A DNA stretch of 64,000 nucleotides from Fuerstiella sp. GTDB taxonomy: Bacteria > Planctomycetota > Planctomycetia > Planctomycetales > Planctomycetaceae. Within the stretch, counting starts at the first letter, position 1. Each line of letters opens with the position of its first letter. Shown here one piece after another: positions 44,288-53,671 of the stretch. A program made the translations under genes and the position numbers. The stretch spans positions 25,141 to 89,140 of the forward strand of contig JAQWOH010000028.1 of NCBI GenBank assembly GCA_029245955.1. Direction: 5' to 3'. The notes under the pieces were generated by a model that was given only the letters and a program-made list of their open reading frames with translations, was not told the DNA's origin and searched no databases.

Positions 44288-45529
44288 TCAGTCGGCCGCA
44301 TGTTTGCCCGCTGGCAGACAGCGTTGCAACGTCATCAAAGCAAAAGACGTTCCGTAGGGCTGATGATAGTCGTACAGGGGGTAGTCCCACCATGAACCGT
44401 CTTTTTCCTGACGATCCAGCATCAAACGCGCCAGCAATGGCTGATAAGGACCTCGTTCAGCTTCAGGCAACTGCCGTAAAGAAACGGCCGCGTAATAGTG
44501 CCCGAAATAGTAAAAGTAACCCGCAACCTGCATCCACGATTCGTGTGGCACCGGTCGCTTGCGGCCAATGTCCAGCCAGCCGTTGCGCACATACAGGCGA
44601 TACAGCCAGTTCTTGACCACGTTGTCGGTGATCTGACTGTCTCCCCACGCACGAAGTGCACTGTTACAACACTGAGTTCGGCCCAGACTACCGCCAGGAC
44701 GGTTGATGCCGCGCATCGGCCGATATTTCAGATACTCGCCGTACAGGTAGCTGAAATCACTTTTCTGCTGTCTTTTCAATGCCGCGATGCCACGCTTAAC
44801 AATCCGGTCCGGCGGCTCAACACCGATTCCTTTCGCCTCAGCGAAGGCCACGAGCACGGCCCCGTTGACAAAGCTGATAGACGACGATGTCGGCTGATTG
44901 GCCTGATAACGAAAGTCGTAATACCCCCATCCTCCGTCGACCGACTCGTATCGAGTCAACATTTCGAACTGCAGTTTTATCAATTCGATCAGCCGGTTCT
45001 GCCGCTCCCCGTCATCCTCGTGAAAACCGTGCAACCGCACCAGTGCCTGGATGGAATAGGCGTGTCCCCATACGTTGTAGATCGCATCACCGGTGGCTCG
45101 GCGCAGGTCCGTCAGGTGTTCCAGCAGCCAGCCTTCCGCTCGATCGATCGCTTTGGCAGAGTCATTTTCGTCCGGAGCGGTTTCCAGCAGCGCTGAGATG
45201 CACAGTGACGTCGTCGCGGCGCGAAACGCATGGTGCGCCCCCGGTACCGGTGCATAAATATTCAGCCCCTTGGTTCGCGTCGCGGATCCCCACGAGCCGT
45301 TTGGATTCTGGGCGGCCAGCAGAAATGCAACGCCCCTGCGAATCGATGCTTGAATCTCCGACTCGCCGGGCGCATCCACCGGGGGAAGTGTCGGGGCACG
45401 GCTGAAATTCCGCGGGTCCTGCAGGATGCCTTCAGAACGCGTTTCAGAATCGGAATCTTCCGCACACAACACAAGCAGCTGTGGCGTAAATCCCAGGTAA
45501 CAAAGCAAAATCAATCGAACGATGCGCAT
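44288..45529 (-). CDS. exported prenyltransferase/squalene oxidase-repeat protein
   Basis: A 413-residue exported protein with a signal peptide (IVRLILLCYLGFTPQLLVLC, then AEDSD). The mature part is an alpha-alpha toroid with QW-like repeats: FLLAAQNPNGSWGSA, YESVDGGWGYYDF and LDRQEKDGSWWDYP. The DxDD motif of squalene-hopene cyclases and the zinc ligands of prenyltransferases are not apparent, so it is unlikely to be a cyclase in the ordinary sense. Planctomycetes carry several secreted proteins with this fold and unknown role. It lies 52 bp downstream of an HlyD-like gene in the same direction and convergent with the condensation gene (98 bp apart), so operon membership with the adaptor is likely. 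Confidence 0.85.
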   Translation of the reverse strand: MRIVRLILLCYLGFTPQLLVLCAEDSDSETRSEGILQDPRNFSRAPTLPPVDAPGESEIQASIRRGVAFLLAAQNPNGSWGSATRTKGLNIYAPVPGAHHAFRAATTSLCISALLETAPDENDSAKAIDRAEGWLLEHLTDLRRATGDAIYNVWGHAYSIQALVRLHGFHEDDGERQNRLIELIKLQFEMLTRYESVDGGWGYYDFRYQANQPTSSSISFVNGAVLVAFAEAKGIGVEPPDRIVKRGIAALKRQQKSDFSYLYGEYLKYRPMRGINRPGGSLGRTQCCNSALRAWGDSQITDNVVKNWLYRLYVRNGWLDIGRKRPVPHESWMQVAGYFYYFGHYYAAVSLRQLPEAERGPYQPLLARLMLDRQEKDGSWWDYPLYDYHQPYGTSFALMTLQRCLPAGKHAAD

Positions 45530-45581
45530 GAAGGAAACTCCGGGTACAACAGGGATGCCGCCGATGGGCCGCCTGCTTCAA

Positions 45582-46820
45582 TTACTCTTTGTCAGCCTTG
45601 CGCTGCGAATCACCTTTGTCCGACTTCGATGGCACTGCGAATTCGACATCACAAGTCATCGCAGGCACGATTGAGATGTTGTTCCTGTGCCGAAACGTGA
45701 TCACACAGTCGTATTTTGCACCCGCGAAAGGCACGCGGGACACCGACTTCACCGTACCTGCCAGCGTCACATCGGGGAACGCCTTCGGCCTGACCCCGCA
45801 TTCGGCCCCCACTACAACGGTCTGCAGTGCGTCTTCCGATAAGTCTATACGAACACGCAGACGACCGGTCCCCACAACCGTCGCAATGACCTGATTGTTC
45901 GCGACTTTCGAACCGGACTGAAGCGTACTTTCTTTGTCACTCAATTTCCCGCGTTGCAGCCCGCCGTACAGCACGATACCGTCGTGGGGCGCCTTCAGGA
46001 CGATTTGCTTTCGCTCCTGTCGCATTTCCTGAACTTTCTGTTCTTCGTCCTTGAACTGCTCTCGTTTTCGAGTGATCTCAATCTCATGTCGCACACGGTC
46101 ACCGGCAAAGCTGTGCATCGCCTTTTCGTATGCCATTGCAGCTCGGGACAGTGTGGCAGCATGCTGATTATCGGATTGAGGAACAGTCTGATTCACGGTT
46201 CGTAACGTCTGGATTCTGGTGCCTTCCAATCGGTACTCGGCAGCCTCGACAGACTGTTTCGCCCGTTTCAGAACAATTTCCTCAGACTCTTCCGTCAGGT
46301 CGTCTTCCTTATACATTTGCTCCAGCTGTTTGAGTTCTTCTGCCGCATTCGCCAGCGACGCAGCAGAAGATTTCAAGTTGAATTCTGCGGTCTTCAACTG
46401 CCGATCCCGATCTACTTTAACGAAGTTGTCGTGATCCTGCTGTGCTTTCCTTTTCGTGCGTTTCGCGGCATCTCTGTCCAGTTGCTGAGTCTCCAGAAAC
46501 TGTTTGTATGAAAACTCTTCTTCGTCCAGTGTCAAGCCGGACAATCGCAGATCTACTTCCGCTTTCCTGATTTCCAGATCCAGATTTTCCGACTCGAACC
46601 ATACGACCGTCTGCCCTTTGCTGACCGTTGTCCCATGAGAGACGATTTTGGAAATCACAAACGACTTCAGGTGTTCGGTATTCTGGCTGATGTCGGAAGC
46701 GACAACTGCTTCGAAGACTCCAGCGATTTTCAGTGTGGCAGCGGGCGGGTCAGCGAACCCGATGAGCGACAAAGTGAACCACGCGATACCTGCAACCGGA
46801 AAATGAAGTTTGGATTTCAT
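45582..46820 (-). CDS. HlyD/RND-type periplasmic adaptor protein
   Basis: A 412-residue exported protein with a signal peptide (LHFPVAGIAWFTLSLIGFA). The order is that of membrane-fusion adaptors: first lipoyl half (ISKIVSHGTTVSKGQTVVWF), a long charged coiled coil (about residues 75-265), the second lipoyl half (KQIVLKAPHDGIVLYGGL) and a beta-barrel part (TGRLRVRIDLSEDALQTVV). No RND pump or ABC permease gene is adjacent, so its partner is elsewhere or the protein has another role. The frame is open upstream to 46922, but the signal peptide fixes ATG 46820. The downstream prenyltransferase-repeat gene is 52 bp away. Confidence 0.88.
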   Translation of the reverse strand: MKSKLHFPVAGIAWFTLSLIGFADPPAATLKIAGVFEAVVASDISQNTEHLKSFVISKIVSHGTTVSKGQTVVWFESENLDLEIRKAEVDLRLSGLTLDEEEFSYKQFLETQQLDRDAAKRTKRKAQQDHDNFVKVDRDRQLKTAEFNLKSSAASLANAAEELKQLEQMYKEDDLTEESEEIVLKRAKQSVEAAEYRLEGTRIQTLRTVNQTVPQSDNQHAATLSRAAMAYEKAMHSFAGDRVRHEIEITRKREQFKDEEQKVQEMRQERKQIVLKAPHDGIVLYGGLQRGKLSDKESTLQSGSKVANNQVIATVVGTGRLRVRIDLSEDALQTVVVGAECGVRPKAFPDVTLAGTVKSVSRVPFAGAKYDCVITFRHRNNISIVPAMTCDVEFAVPSKSDKGDSQRKADKE

Positions 46821-47155
46821 CAGACAACTCAATATGTATAACGGCGATTGAAGAAAAGACAGGGCCGGTTCGTCAAAGCACATACCTAACGCCCCCAAGA
46901 CCCGCTCAACTGGGAGCATCATCGTCCGGTGTATAGCCTAAGTCCAACAGTTTCCACATTGCTGCCACGGACAGCCGAATGCTGGCAGGCAGATCCGCCG
47001 AAATTCCTGTGAGCGAGCCCGCATATCCGGTTAACAACCAACCATTGGGCGTCTGAACTGCGGCAACAGGCAACGTTGTCCGACACCACTGGGATCATCA
47101 GGTCACAACCGCGTACTTTGGCCGACTGTTTCGTCTGTCTTCGCCTGCGACAAAT
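46821..47155. other. intergenic spacer
   Basis: This 335-bp stretch lies between two minus-strand genes. No supported gene, repeat or clear terminator was seen. It should hold the promoter of the HlyD-like gene. Confidence 0.4.
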
Positions 47156-48565
47156 TTACGGATTCTTAAACCATGCCTTGCGGGCGTTCTCCGTGATTTC
47201 CGCATCAAGCTCTTTCATGCGGGCGTTCAGCCGGCTGACCAGGTCAGTATGGTCCTGCCCCAGATTTTTCTTTTCGCCAACATCCGTGGAAAGATCGAAC
47301 AGGTGCATAGCTGGAGATGCTGGCTGAGCGTTCTTCCTGTTGCGGTTCCTTCCATTCGTTCTTGCCAGCAGTTTCCATTTGCCCTGACGAATCCCTTCGA
47401 TCTGTCCGCGCGACGTGTAGTACAGGTATTCATCACGATTCGAACCGCCGTCGGTACCCAGCAACTTGTGAGACATATCCATGCCGTCGATTCTTTGATC
47501 CGTTGGAAGTGTGCTGCTTGTGAGGGCGGCAATTGTCGGCAGCATGTCGATGGTTGCAACCACATCGCTGCATTCTGTTCCTGCCGGAATGCGTCCCGGC
47601 CCCCACATCACACACGGAACGCGCTGACCACCTTCAAACGTCGTTCCTTTGCCCTCCCGCAGCGGCCCTGCAGATCCACCGTGATTCTTAAACTGTAACC
47701 AGGGACCATTGTCGGACGTGTAAATAACATACGTGTTGTCAGATAGGTTTAGTCGCCGAATTGTCTCCATCAGGCGACCGACTTCCGCGTCAATGTGCTC
47801 GATTACACAGATGTAGGCGTTTGCGGGATCCGGGTCATAAGCATCTTCGGGAACATACAGCGGAATATGAGGCATACTGTGCGGCAAATAGACGAAGAAC
47901 GATTCCTGTTTGTGCTGCTCGATAAAATCAATGGCTCGATCCGTGTAGCGCCGCGTCACCGTACGTTGATCGACGGGAAGCTCAACGATCATCTCGTTCT
48001 CGATCAGAGGCGTGTTCCACTTCGTTACCGCTGAACTCTGATCTCGCCAAAGATCGTCCGACGGGATCCGGGGTTTACCCTTGTTGTCCGGATGATTCAT
48101 GTCGTTCGAGTACGGAATTCCCAAATAGGTGTCGAATCCGTTTTGGCGGGGCAGCGTTTCCGGGTGATGGCCCAAATGCCACTTGCCAAAGCACGCCGTT
48201 GCGTAGCCCAGAGATCTCAGATGGTCGGCAATCGTGTGCTCCGCAGGGTTCAAACCCCGCGTCGACGCGGGGAACAGGACATGCTGATGCATGCCAATCC
48301 GCTTCGGGTAACAGCCTGTCAACAGCGCGGCACGTGACGGAGTACACACCGGCGACGCCACCATGAAGTTCGTGAACCGCCGACCTTCTTCCGCCAATCG
48401 ATCGATGTTTGGCGTTCTAATTGTTGTGGACCCAAAACATCCCAGATCGCCGTATCCCTGATCATCGGCGAAGATGATTACAAAATTGGGCTTCGTGGAT
48501 TCACCTCGGCCCAGCGGGCTGCACACGGTCCACAATAGAAGAACGGCACAGCTGTTTCTTAGCAT
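47156..48565 (-). CDS. arylsulfatase-type sulfatase
   Basis: A 469-residue exported sulfatase with a signal peptide (MLRNSCAVLLLWTVCSPLGRG). The metal-binding N-terminus is NFVIIFADDQGYGDLGCFG, and the formylglycine site is C74-T-P-S-R in SPVCTPSRAALLTGCYP. GKWHLGHHPE, YTSDNGPWLQFKNHGG and REGKGTTFEGGQRVPCVMWG follow, so all expected site elements are present. It matches the length of single-domain arylsulfatase A-like enzymes. It probably acts on sulfated polysaccharide outside the cytoplasm. Genes on both sides are separated by spacers of 335 and 448 bp, so it appears to be transcribed alone. Confidence 0.95.
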   Translation of the reverse strand: MLRNSCAVLLLWTVCSPLGRGESTKPNFVIIFADDQGYGDLGCFGSTTIRTPNIDRLAEEGRRFTNFMVASPVCTPSRAALLTGCYPKRIGMHQHVLFPASTRGLNPAEHTIADHLRSLGYATACFGKWHLGHHPETLPRQNGFDTYLGIPYSNDMNHPDNKGKPRIPSDDLWRDQSSAVTKWNTPLIENEMIVELPVDQRTVTRRYTDRAIDFIEQHKQESFFVYLPHSMPHIPLYVPEDAYDPDPANAYICVIEHIDAEVGRLMETIRRLNLSDNTYVIYTSDNGPWLQFKNHGGSAGPLREGKGTTFEGGQRVPCVMWGPGRIPAGTECSDVVATIDMLPTIAALTSSTLPTDQRIDGMDMSHKLLGTDGGSNRDEYLYYTSRGQIEGIRQGKWKLLARTNGRNRNRKNAQPASPAMHLFDLSTDVGEKKNLGQDHTDLVSRLNARMKELDAEITENARKAWFKNP

Positions 48566-49013
48566 TTTCCAGGCCCCTCACACGACGCTCATGCACATTA
48601 TGAACGGTTCAATAAGGCTGACATTCTACCTGACGCTGACTTTCTGTCGACCGGTCACAGATTGCCGGCACACAACAGGGAAGCACACCCTGACGGAACG
48701 GTCCGGAAAACAGTACAAACTTGGATTCCGAGAGCCGGATGCCCCCGGCAGGTCCACATTTGGCGCACTCCGCTTCGGACGCTGACCGTGGTCAGCCAGT
48801 GCGGCGACCACCTGCAACGACAGCAGGCCGAGTCATGCGGCGTCAAATAAGACTGCCCAACGTCCCGGGTGGTCCCTGCAGATCGCAACCACTGAAAGGC
48901 TTTCTGCGACCTGCGAAACTTGTCCAGCGCGGCCGGCTGAGATCCCGGAGACGCGACCGATGGCGATAAAATGAACTGTCACGCTCGTCCGTGACAATTC
49001 AGCACACAGACAT
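48566..49013. other. intergenic spacer with a terminator hairpin
   Basis: This 448-bp region has no supported gene. The hairpin at 48977-48996, listed separately, lies next to the end of the ASCH-domain gene. The remainder presumably holds the sulfatase promoter. Confidence 0.4.
48977..48996 (-). terminator. likely intrinsic terminator of the ASCH-domain gene
   Basis: Arms TGTCACG (48977-48983) and CGTGACA (48990-48996) pair perfectly around a 6-nt loop. On the minus strand the hairpin begins 17 bp after the ASCH-domain stop and is followed by a T-rich stretch (TTCATTTTA). Confidence 0.55.
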
Positions 49014-49352
49014 TCAGGCGGCCTCGTCTTTAGCAAACTCGTGGACCCAGACGGGCTGGTTCTGATCCCATTCCACGCCCTGGTGCATTCGTTCGATCAG
49101 GGCATGGTACATTGCGAGATTCGGATACCCTTCTCGCTGTGCATCCTCTTCGGTGATGTCGCCCCACCGTTCCGTTCGCAAGCCGGTAATCTTGAATTCC
49201 GTCCCCTCCAGTGTGAACTTTTCGCCAGGGTAGCCATACACGCCGGCACGACGTTGTTGCGTCTTGGAACCATCCAGGGCGGCAGAGATAAGTTTCTCGT
49301 GTGTGACGAGTCGGTCTATCGAACAGGTTTTTTCAGGGTAATTGTCGCTCAT
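49014..49352 (-). CDS. ASCH domain-like small protein
   Basis: A 112-residue cytoplasmic protein. The segment EKLISAALDGSKTQQRRAG, followed by a YPGEKFTLEGTEFKITGL stretch, resembles ASCH domains. These have a PUA-like fold and are proposed to bind RNA or modified nucleosides. ITEEDAQREGYPN and the tryptophan-containing C-terminal VWVHEF also fit. It is monocistronic between a terminator-like hairpin downstream and a DUF1501 gene upstream 84 bp away in the same direction. The function is not established; family assignment rests on motif memory. Confidence 0.7.
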   Translation of the reverse strand: MSDNYPEKTCSIDRLVTHEKLISAALDGSKTQQRRAGVYGYPGEKFTLEGTEFKITGLRTERWGDITEEDAQREGYPNLAMYHALIERMHQGVEWDQNQPVWVHEFAKDEAA

Positions 49353-49436
49353 GGTGTCCTTATGTGAATCGATAATGTCGTTACAGATGTTCGGTCCGGC
49401 GGGTGTGGATAACTTGTATCGGCAGTTCTGTGGCAG

Positions 49437-50840
49437 CTATCCGAACAAATCCAGGATCGGTTTTCCTGTTGTCAACGTGCGGGAGATGCCACTGGCGTCC
49501 AGGGGGTCGTTAATCGGAATGTCCAGGGCATGGTAAATTGTCGCAGCCAGTTCCTCGGGGCGTACAGGATTGTCTGTGGGGTACTCTCCGTACTTGTTGG
49601 TCCTGCCATATACGTTTCCGCCCTTGATGCCCGCTCCCGCTATAATGGAGGAGAAACATTTGGGCCAGTGCTGTCGTCCCGGCGGAGACTGTTTCATCAG
49701 GTACGGTGTGCGACCAAATTCACCGGTCACGACAACCAGCGTGTCGTCCAGCATGCCGCGAGCCTTCAGATCTGACAGCAGCCCGGACAATGCCTGATCC
49801 AGACGCGGTAAACAGAATCCCATGCCATAGGAGCCGTTGCCAAAGGCATTGCCCATCCCCATGTTCCCGCCGTGCATGTCCCAGCTGCTGCTCGGCGGTC
49901 CTTTCTTGTCGTGTTCGGCCTGACCTGCCCAGCCATTCACCGTCACAAAGCGGACGCCCGATTCGACCATTCGTCTGGCGAGCAGCAGATTCTGCCCCAG
50001 TGGATGCATGCCGTAACGTTCACGCACTTCGACGGGTTCATGGTGCAGCTCAAATGCCTGCCGCCCTTCGGCCCGCGTCAGTCCGTCATACGTCTTTTCC
50101 CGCAGGTCCGACCAGTCCTTCACCTGCTGGTCCCGGTCGAATTCGTTGGATTCAATACGGCTCAGCAACCCCTTGCGTTCATCAAAACGGACCTCATCGA
50201 ACGAGTTATAGATCTGTGGCGGTTTGAAATCTGCCATCGCCGGATGATTATCGGCCGCGCCGACAAACATTGGAGCAAAGGCGGAACCAAGGTAGCCGCC
50301 AATGCCGATGTTAGGGGCGCAAAAGACCGGGGGTCCCACGCATTTGATGAGCCACGCGTTGGAGATGAAATTGCGTATACTTGGTTTGTGTTTGGCAACA
50401 TGCGAACCAAGATAGGGCTGAGAATTCGGCCTCCCCTGCTGCACACGTTCAGTGGACTGGCCACTCAAAAGATTGTGCATCGCATCGAAGTGGTTACTGA
50501 TGGCTCCTGGGTGCGACATGGAATTGATCAGCGTGAAGTCGTCCGTCAGCTTTGCCAGACGCGTGTGCATCTCATTCAGCAGCATTCCCGGAACTTTGGT
50601 GGCAATCGGTTCGTACGGCCCTCGATATTCCAGTGGTGCCTCCGGCTTCATATCCCACGTATCAACGTGACTTGGGCCACCACACAGCAACACAAAGATG
50701 CAGCACTTGTCTGAGGCCACTGCTTTGCCGGAGGCATCGACTTTGTCACTGCCAAGGACAGTTCCCGGCATGCCGAGACTCATGGTACCCAGACCACTCG
50801 CGAGCAAAGCCTGTCGTCGATTCACCAGGAATTCGTCCAT
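49437..50840 (-). CDS. DUF1501 domain protein
   Basis: A 467-residue DUF1501 protein. The N-terminus MDEFLVNRRQALLASGLG carries a twin-arginine, Tat-like export signal. The body has CCIFVLLCGGPSHVDTWDMKP, FTLINSMSHPGAISNHFDAMH, ARRMVESGVRFVTVNG, the conserved GEFGRTPYL and IIAGAGIKGGNVYG. The C-terminal LDASGISRTL ends the domain. No DUF1549 partner gene lies next to it; the adjacent gene upstream is a sulfatase in the same direction, separated by 187 bp, so the two may be transcribed together. The frame is open to 50972, but ATG 50840 begins the Tat-like signal. Confidence 0.9.
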   Translation of the reverse strand: MDEFLVNRRQALLASGLGTMSLGMPGTVLGSDKVDASGKAVASDKCCIFVLLCGGPSHVDTWDMKPEAPLEYRGPYEPIATKVPGMLLNEMHTRLAKLTDDFTLINSMSHPGAISNHFDAMHNLLSGQSTERVQQGRPNSQPYLGSHVAKHKPSIRNFISNAWLIKCVGPPVFCAPNIGIGGYLGSAFAPMFVGAADNHPAMADFKPPQIYNSFDEVRFDERKGLLSRIESNEFDRDQQVKDWSDLREKTYDGLTRAEGRQAFELHHEPVEVRERYGMHPLGQNLLLARRMVESGVRFVTVNGWAGQAEHDKKGPPSSSWDMHGGNMGMGNAFGNGSYGMGFCLPRLDQALSGLLSDLKARGMLDDTLVVVTGEFGRTPYLMKQSPPGRQHWPKCFSSIIAGAGIKGGNVYGRTNKYGEYPTDNPVRPEELAATIYHALDIPINDPLDASGISRTLTTGKPILDLFG

Positions 50841-51027
50841 ATTCAAAAACTCCGTTGTCACAAATAGCTGTGCCGATTCCGTATTTATCGCAGAAATTGC
50901 GGTCGACGTGAATGAAAAACTCGAAATCGCATTGTCCCAATGCCAATTTCCGCATTTTGGACAATGAATCAAGTTCCTCGGACGTTCTGTGAGTCGAGGA
51001 ATCCTGGGCTTCGCTCTCGACAGCCAC

Positions 51028-52434
51028 TTACTGATACTTGTCGTACCAGTCCTGTACGTTCAATCCCGGATGCTGTGAGTCGGGAATCATCCGCGAAAGC
51101 TCCTGCTTAACCGTCTGGTGTTCTGGGTTGTTCGCCTGATTGATCCATTCATGCGTGTCGACCTTGTGATCATAGAGTTCCTCTGATCCATCTTCGTATC
51201 GAATGTACCGCCAGCGTCTCGACCGAATGGCAGTATTGCCTGCGCCATAGGAGGAAATAACCGGCGAACGTTTCACGTTGGGATTCTGCAGTTGAGGTCT
51301 CACGGAACGACCATCCAGATATTCGGGTACGGCCAGTCCGGCGAGGTCGACCAGTGAGGGAAACACATCAATCAGGCTGACCGGCTCATTACAGACAGCA
51401 CCGGCCATGGTTCCTGGTGCGCGGACGATAAAGGGAATGTGAGTGGTTTGCTCCCAGATCGCACCTTTGCACCAGTGCTTCTTTTCGCCAAGGTGCCAAC
51501 CGTGATCACTCACCAGCATGACGACCGTTTCCCGTTCGCGCGGATTGGTTTCAAGAGCCTCCAAAAAGTGACCAATCTGTTGGTCGACAAAGGCGATTGA
51601 GGCATGGTACGCCTGAATCGTTTTGTCCCACTCGTCGTGAGCAACGATGAATTCGTGATCGCTGAGACCGTTATGCAGCGCCTTATGGGCATGGGTGCGG
51701 GCCAGTCGACGAGCGAATTCCGGCATATCATTCCAGTCATCTTCATCCGGCTCCGTCGGTCGCTGAATTGTGTCGAGCGGAAACTTCAGGAAATACGGTT
51801 TGGGAACGTGTAGCGGACGATGCGGACGAAAAAAACCGACTGACATAAACAGCGGCTGGTTGCTGGCGACGCGCCATTGTTCGATGGCCCACTGAGCGAC
51901 TTTATAATCGCCCATTTCTTCGTCCGGGACGTCCAGTGCATAGCCGTCGTTCGGAGGTTTGAGTGCACCGAAATTGTTCTCGCCCGCGGGAGGCCGTGGG
52001 TCCCGGGGCCTCTTCAGCAGCGCGTCACCTGCATCACCGGGCCCTCCGTGATGGACCTTGCCGCCGCTGGCAACGCGGTAGCCATGCTTCAAAAAAAACT
52101 GCTGCAGCGTTGGCGTAGTGATTTTCGTTTCGCCTATGGCTTTCGCGTTGAAGTAGGTGCCTGTCTTAAAAGGATATACGCCCCGCATCAGACTGGTGCG
52201 CGACGGACGGCACTGAGGCGAATTGCAATAGGCCTGCCTGAACAGCATGCCACTGGCGGCCAGCTCATCGATATCCGGGGACCTGGCATCGGGATGCCCC
52301 TTCAGACAGCCAAGCCAGTCATTCAGGTCATCGACGATTATGAACACCACGTCAGGTCGTTTGCTCGCTGCTGCAGTAGTCCCGGTCAGAGTGAGCAACA
52401 CAAAAACAAAACAACAGCGCATGATTTCAGTCAT
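51028..52434 (-). CDS. iduronate-2-sulfatase-like sulfatase
   Basis: A 468-residue exported sulfatase. A signal segment (MRCCFVFVLLTLTGTTAAAS) follows a possible short N-terminal extension; MTEIM contains two candidate starts (52434 and 52422). DVVFIIVDDLNDWLGCLKGHP contains the metal ligands, and the formylglycine site is C75-R-P-S-R in QCRPSRTSLMRGVYPFKTG. GKVHHGGPGD, GFFRPHRPLHVPKPY, VSDHGWHLGEKKHWCKG and RAPG follow, the pattern of iduronate-2-sulfatase-like enzymes. The substrate is likely a sulfated uronic-acid polysaccharide, by analogy only. It precedes the DUF1501 gene in the same orientation. Confidence 0.93.
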   Translation of the reverse strand: MTEIMRCCFVFVLLTLTGTTAAASKRPDVVFIIVDDLNDWLGCLKGHPDARSPDIDELAASGMLFRQAYCNSPQCRPSRTSLMRGVYPFKTGTYFNAKAIGETKITTPTLQQFFLKHGYRVASGGKVHHGGPGDAGDALLKRPRDPRPPAGENNFGALKPPNDGYALDVPDEEMGDYKVAQWAIEQWRVASNQPLFMSVGFFRPHRPLHVPKPYFLKFPLDTIQRPTEPDEDDWNDMPEFARRLARTHAHKALHNGLSDHEFIVAHDEWDKTIQAYHASIAFVDQQIGHFLEALETNPRERETVVMLVSDHGWHLGEKKHWCKGAIWEQTTHIPFIVRAPGTMAGAVCNEPVSLIDVFPSLVDLAGLAVPEYLDGRSVRPQLQNPNVKRSPVISSYGAGNTAIRSRRWRYIRYEDGSEELYDHKVDTHEWINQANNPEHQTVKQELSRMIPDSQHPGLNVQDWYDKYQ

Positions 52435-52633
52435 TCCAATTATTCAATTCGGGGCCGGTCAGCAGGCATGACACCCGTCACGCGATGCTGCGAATCGTAT
52501 TCGATTCGTTGATTCTCGTCCTGTGTGCTCCTGAAATTGCGACTCGGGACCTTGTCAGCTAGGATGACGAACTGATGCTGTTTTATCCATCTCGGATCGA
52601 ATGCCGCTGGCAAACTCACAACGAATTACTCTT

Positions 52634-53548
52634 ATGAAGACCACACTCCCTGCCTTTTTGCTTGTCGCCCTCTGCGCAACACCGGTACTTGCCGAGACAT
52701 CCCAACACGACTTCAAAGGCGCCGCAACTGCCGAGATATACAAACATGCTTCCGGTGATGAACTCTGGATCTACCGATTTGAAGCCGCAGGTCACGACCC
52801 GACCAGCGACAAACGCCCCGCCGTGGTGTTCTTTTTCGGAGGCGGCTGGAATGGCGGAACGGTGACTCAGTTCGAACAGCATTCGAAATACCTGGCGTCC
52901 CGGGGCATGGTCGCATTTCTGGCTGACTATCGCGTAAAGAGTCGCCAGAACACCGGACCGGATGCCTGCGTCGCTGATGGTAAGTCCGCAATCCGCTGGG
53001 TGCGGAAGAATGCGCAGCGGCTGGGCGTCGACGCAAATCGCATCGCAGCAGGGGGAGGTTCGGCCGGAGGGCACGTAGCAGCAACAACCGGAATCTGCGG
53101 CGGTCTGGACGATCCGTCAGAAAAGGATTCTCAGGTCAGTTCCAAAGCCGATGCGCTGCTGCTGTTCAATCCGGTTTACGACAACGGCCCGCATGGCTAC
53201 GGACATGATCGAGTGAAACAGTGGTTCCCTGCAATCTCTCCCGCCCACAACATCACCAAAGACGATCCGCCGACCATCGTTTTCCTCGGCTCAAGAGACC
53301 CACTCATTCCGGTCTCTACCGCCAGGAAGTTTGATGCCGACCTGAAGGCTGTCGGCGTCAAATCCGAGGTGTGGATCTACGAAGATCAACCGCACGGCTT
53401 CTTCAATGAAAGCAAAAATCAGGAGGCATTTCTTGATACGGTGCTGAAGATGGACAGCTTCCTCTGTGGTCTCGGCTGGCTGGAAGGGAAATCCGATGAA
53501 GACACATTAGAATCGTTGCTGAAGAAGCCGCTGCCGAAGAAGGGCTGA
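52634..53548 (+). CDS. exported alpha/beta hydrolase (esterase)
   Basis: A 304-residue exported esterase-like protein with a signal peptide (MKTTLPAFLLVALCATPVLA). The fold shows the oxyanion segment FFFGGGWNGG, a variant of HGGG, then a nucleophile elbow AGGGSAGGHVAA with Ser in GGSAGG. The acid is in LGSRDPLIPVST and the His in DQPHGFFNESKN. It is of the BD-FAE/carboxylesterase type and could remove acetyl or aryl groups from polysaccharide. An in-frame start 33 nt upstream exists, but ATG 52634 begins the signal peptide. It lies just downstream of the divergent sulfatase's promoter region, in line with polysaccharide breakdown. Confidence 0.9.
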   Translation: MKTTLPAFLLVALCATPVLAETSQHDFKGAATAEIYKHASGDELWIYRFEAAGHDPTSDKRPAVVFFFGGGWNGGTVTQFEQHSKYLASRGMVAFLADYRVKSRQNTGPDACVADGKSAIRWVRKNAQRLGVDANRIAAGGGSAGGHVAATTGICGGLDDPSEKDSQVSSKADALLLFNPVYDNGPHGYGHDRVKQWFPAISPAHNITKDDPPTIVFLGSRDPLIPVSTARKFDADLKAVGVKSEVWIYEDQPHGFFNESKNQEAFLDTVLKMDSFLCGLGWLEGKSDEDTLESLLKKPLPKKG

Positions 53549-53671
53549 CAACTCGACCGACGACAGCGATTCTGCCTTGCCGTGTGTCATTCTTGATAAA
53601 CCTGCGTATCTGCTTCGCATTAAAATAGTGATCCATGCCCCGGCCTTTTCCATCCGAGACGAAGACCTCAC

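Noticed and set aside
48230..48275. GGTTCAAACCCCGC resembling a tRNA T-arm near 48249
   Set aside because: It lies inside the coding sequence of the sulfatase gene and no other tRNA arms surround it.
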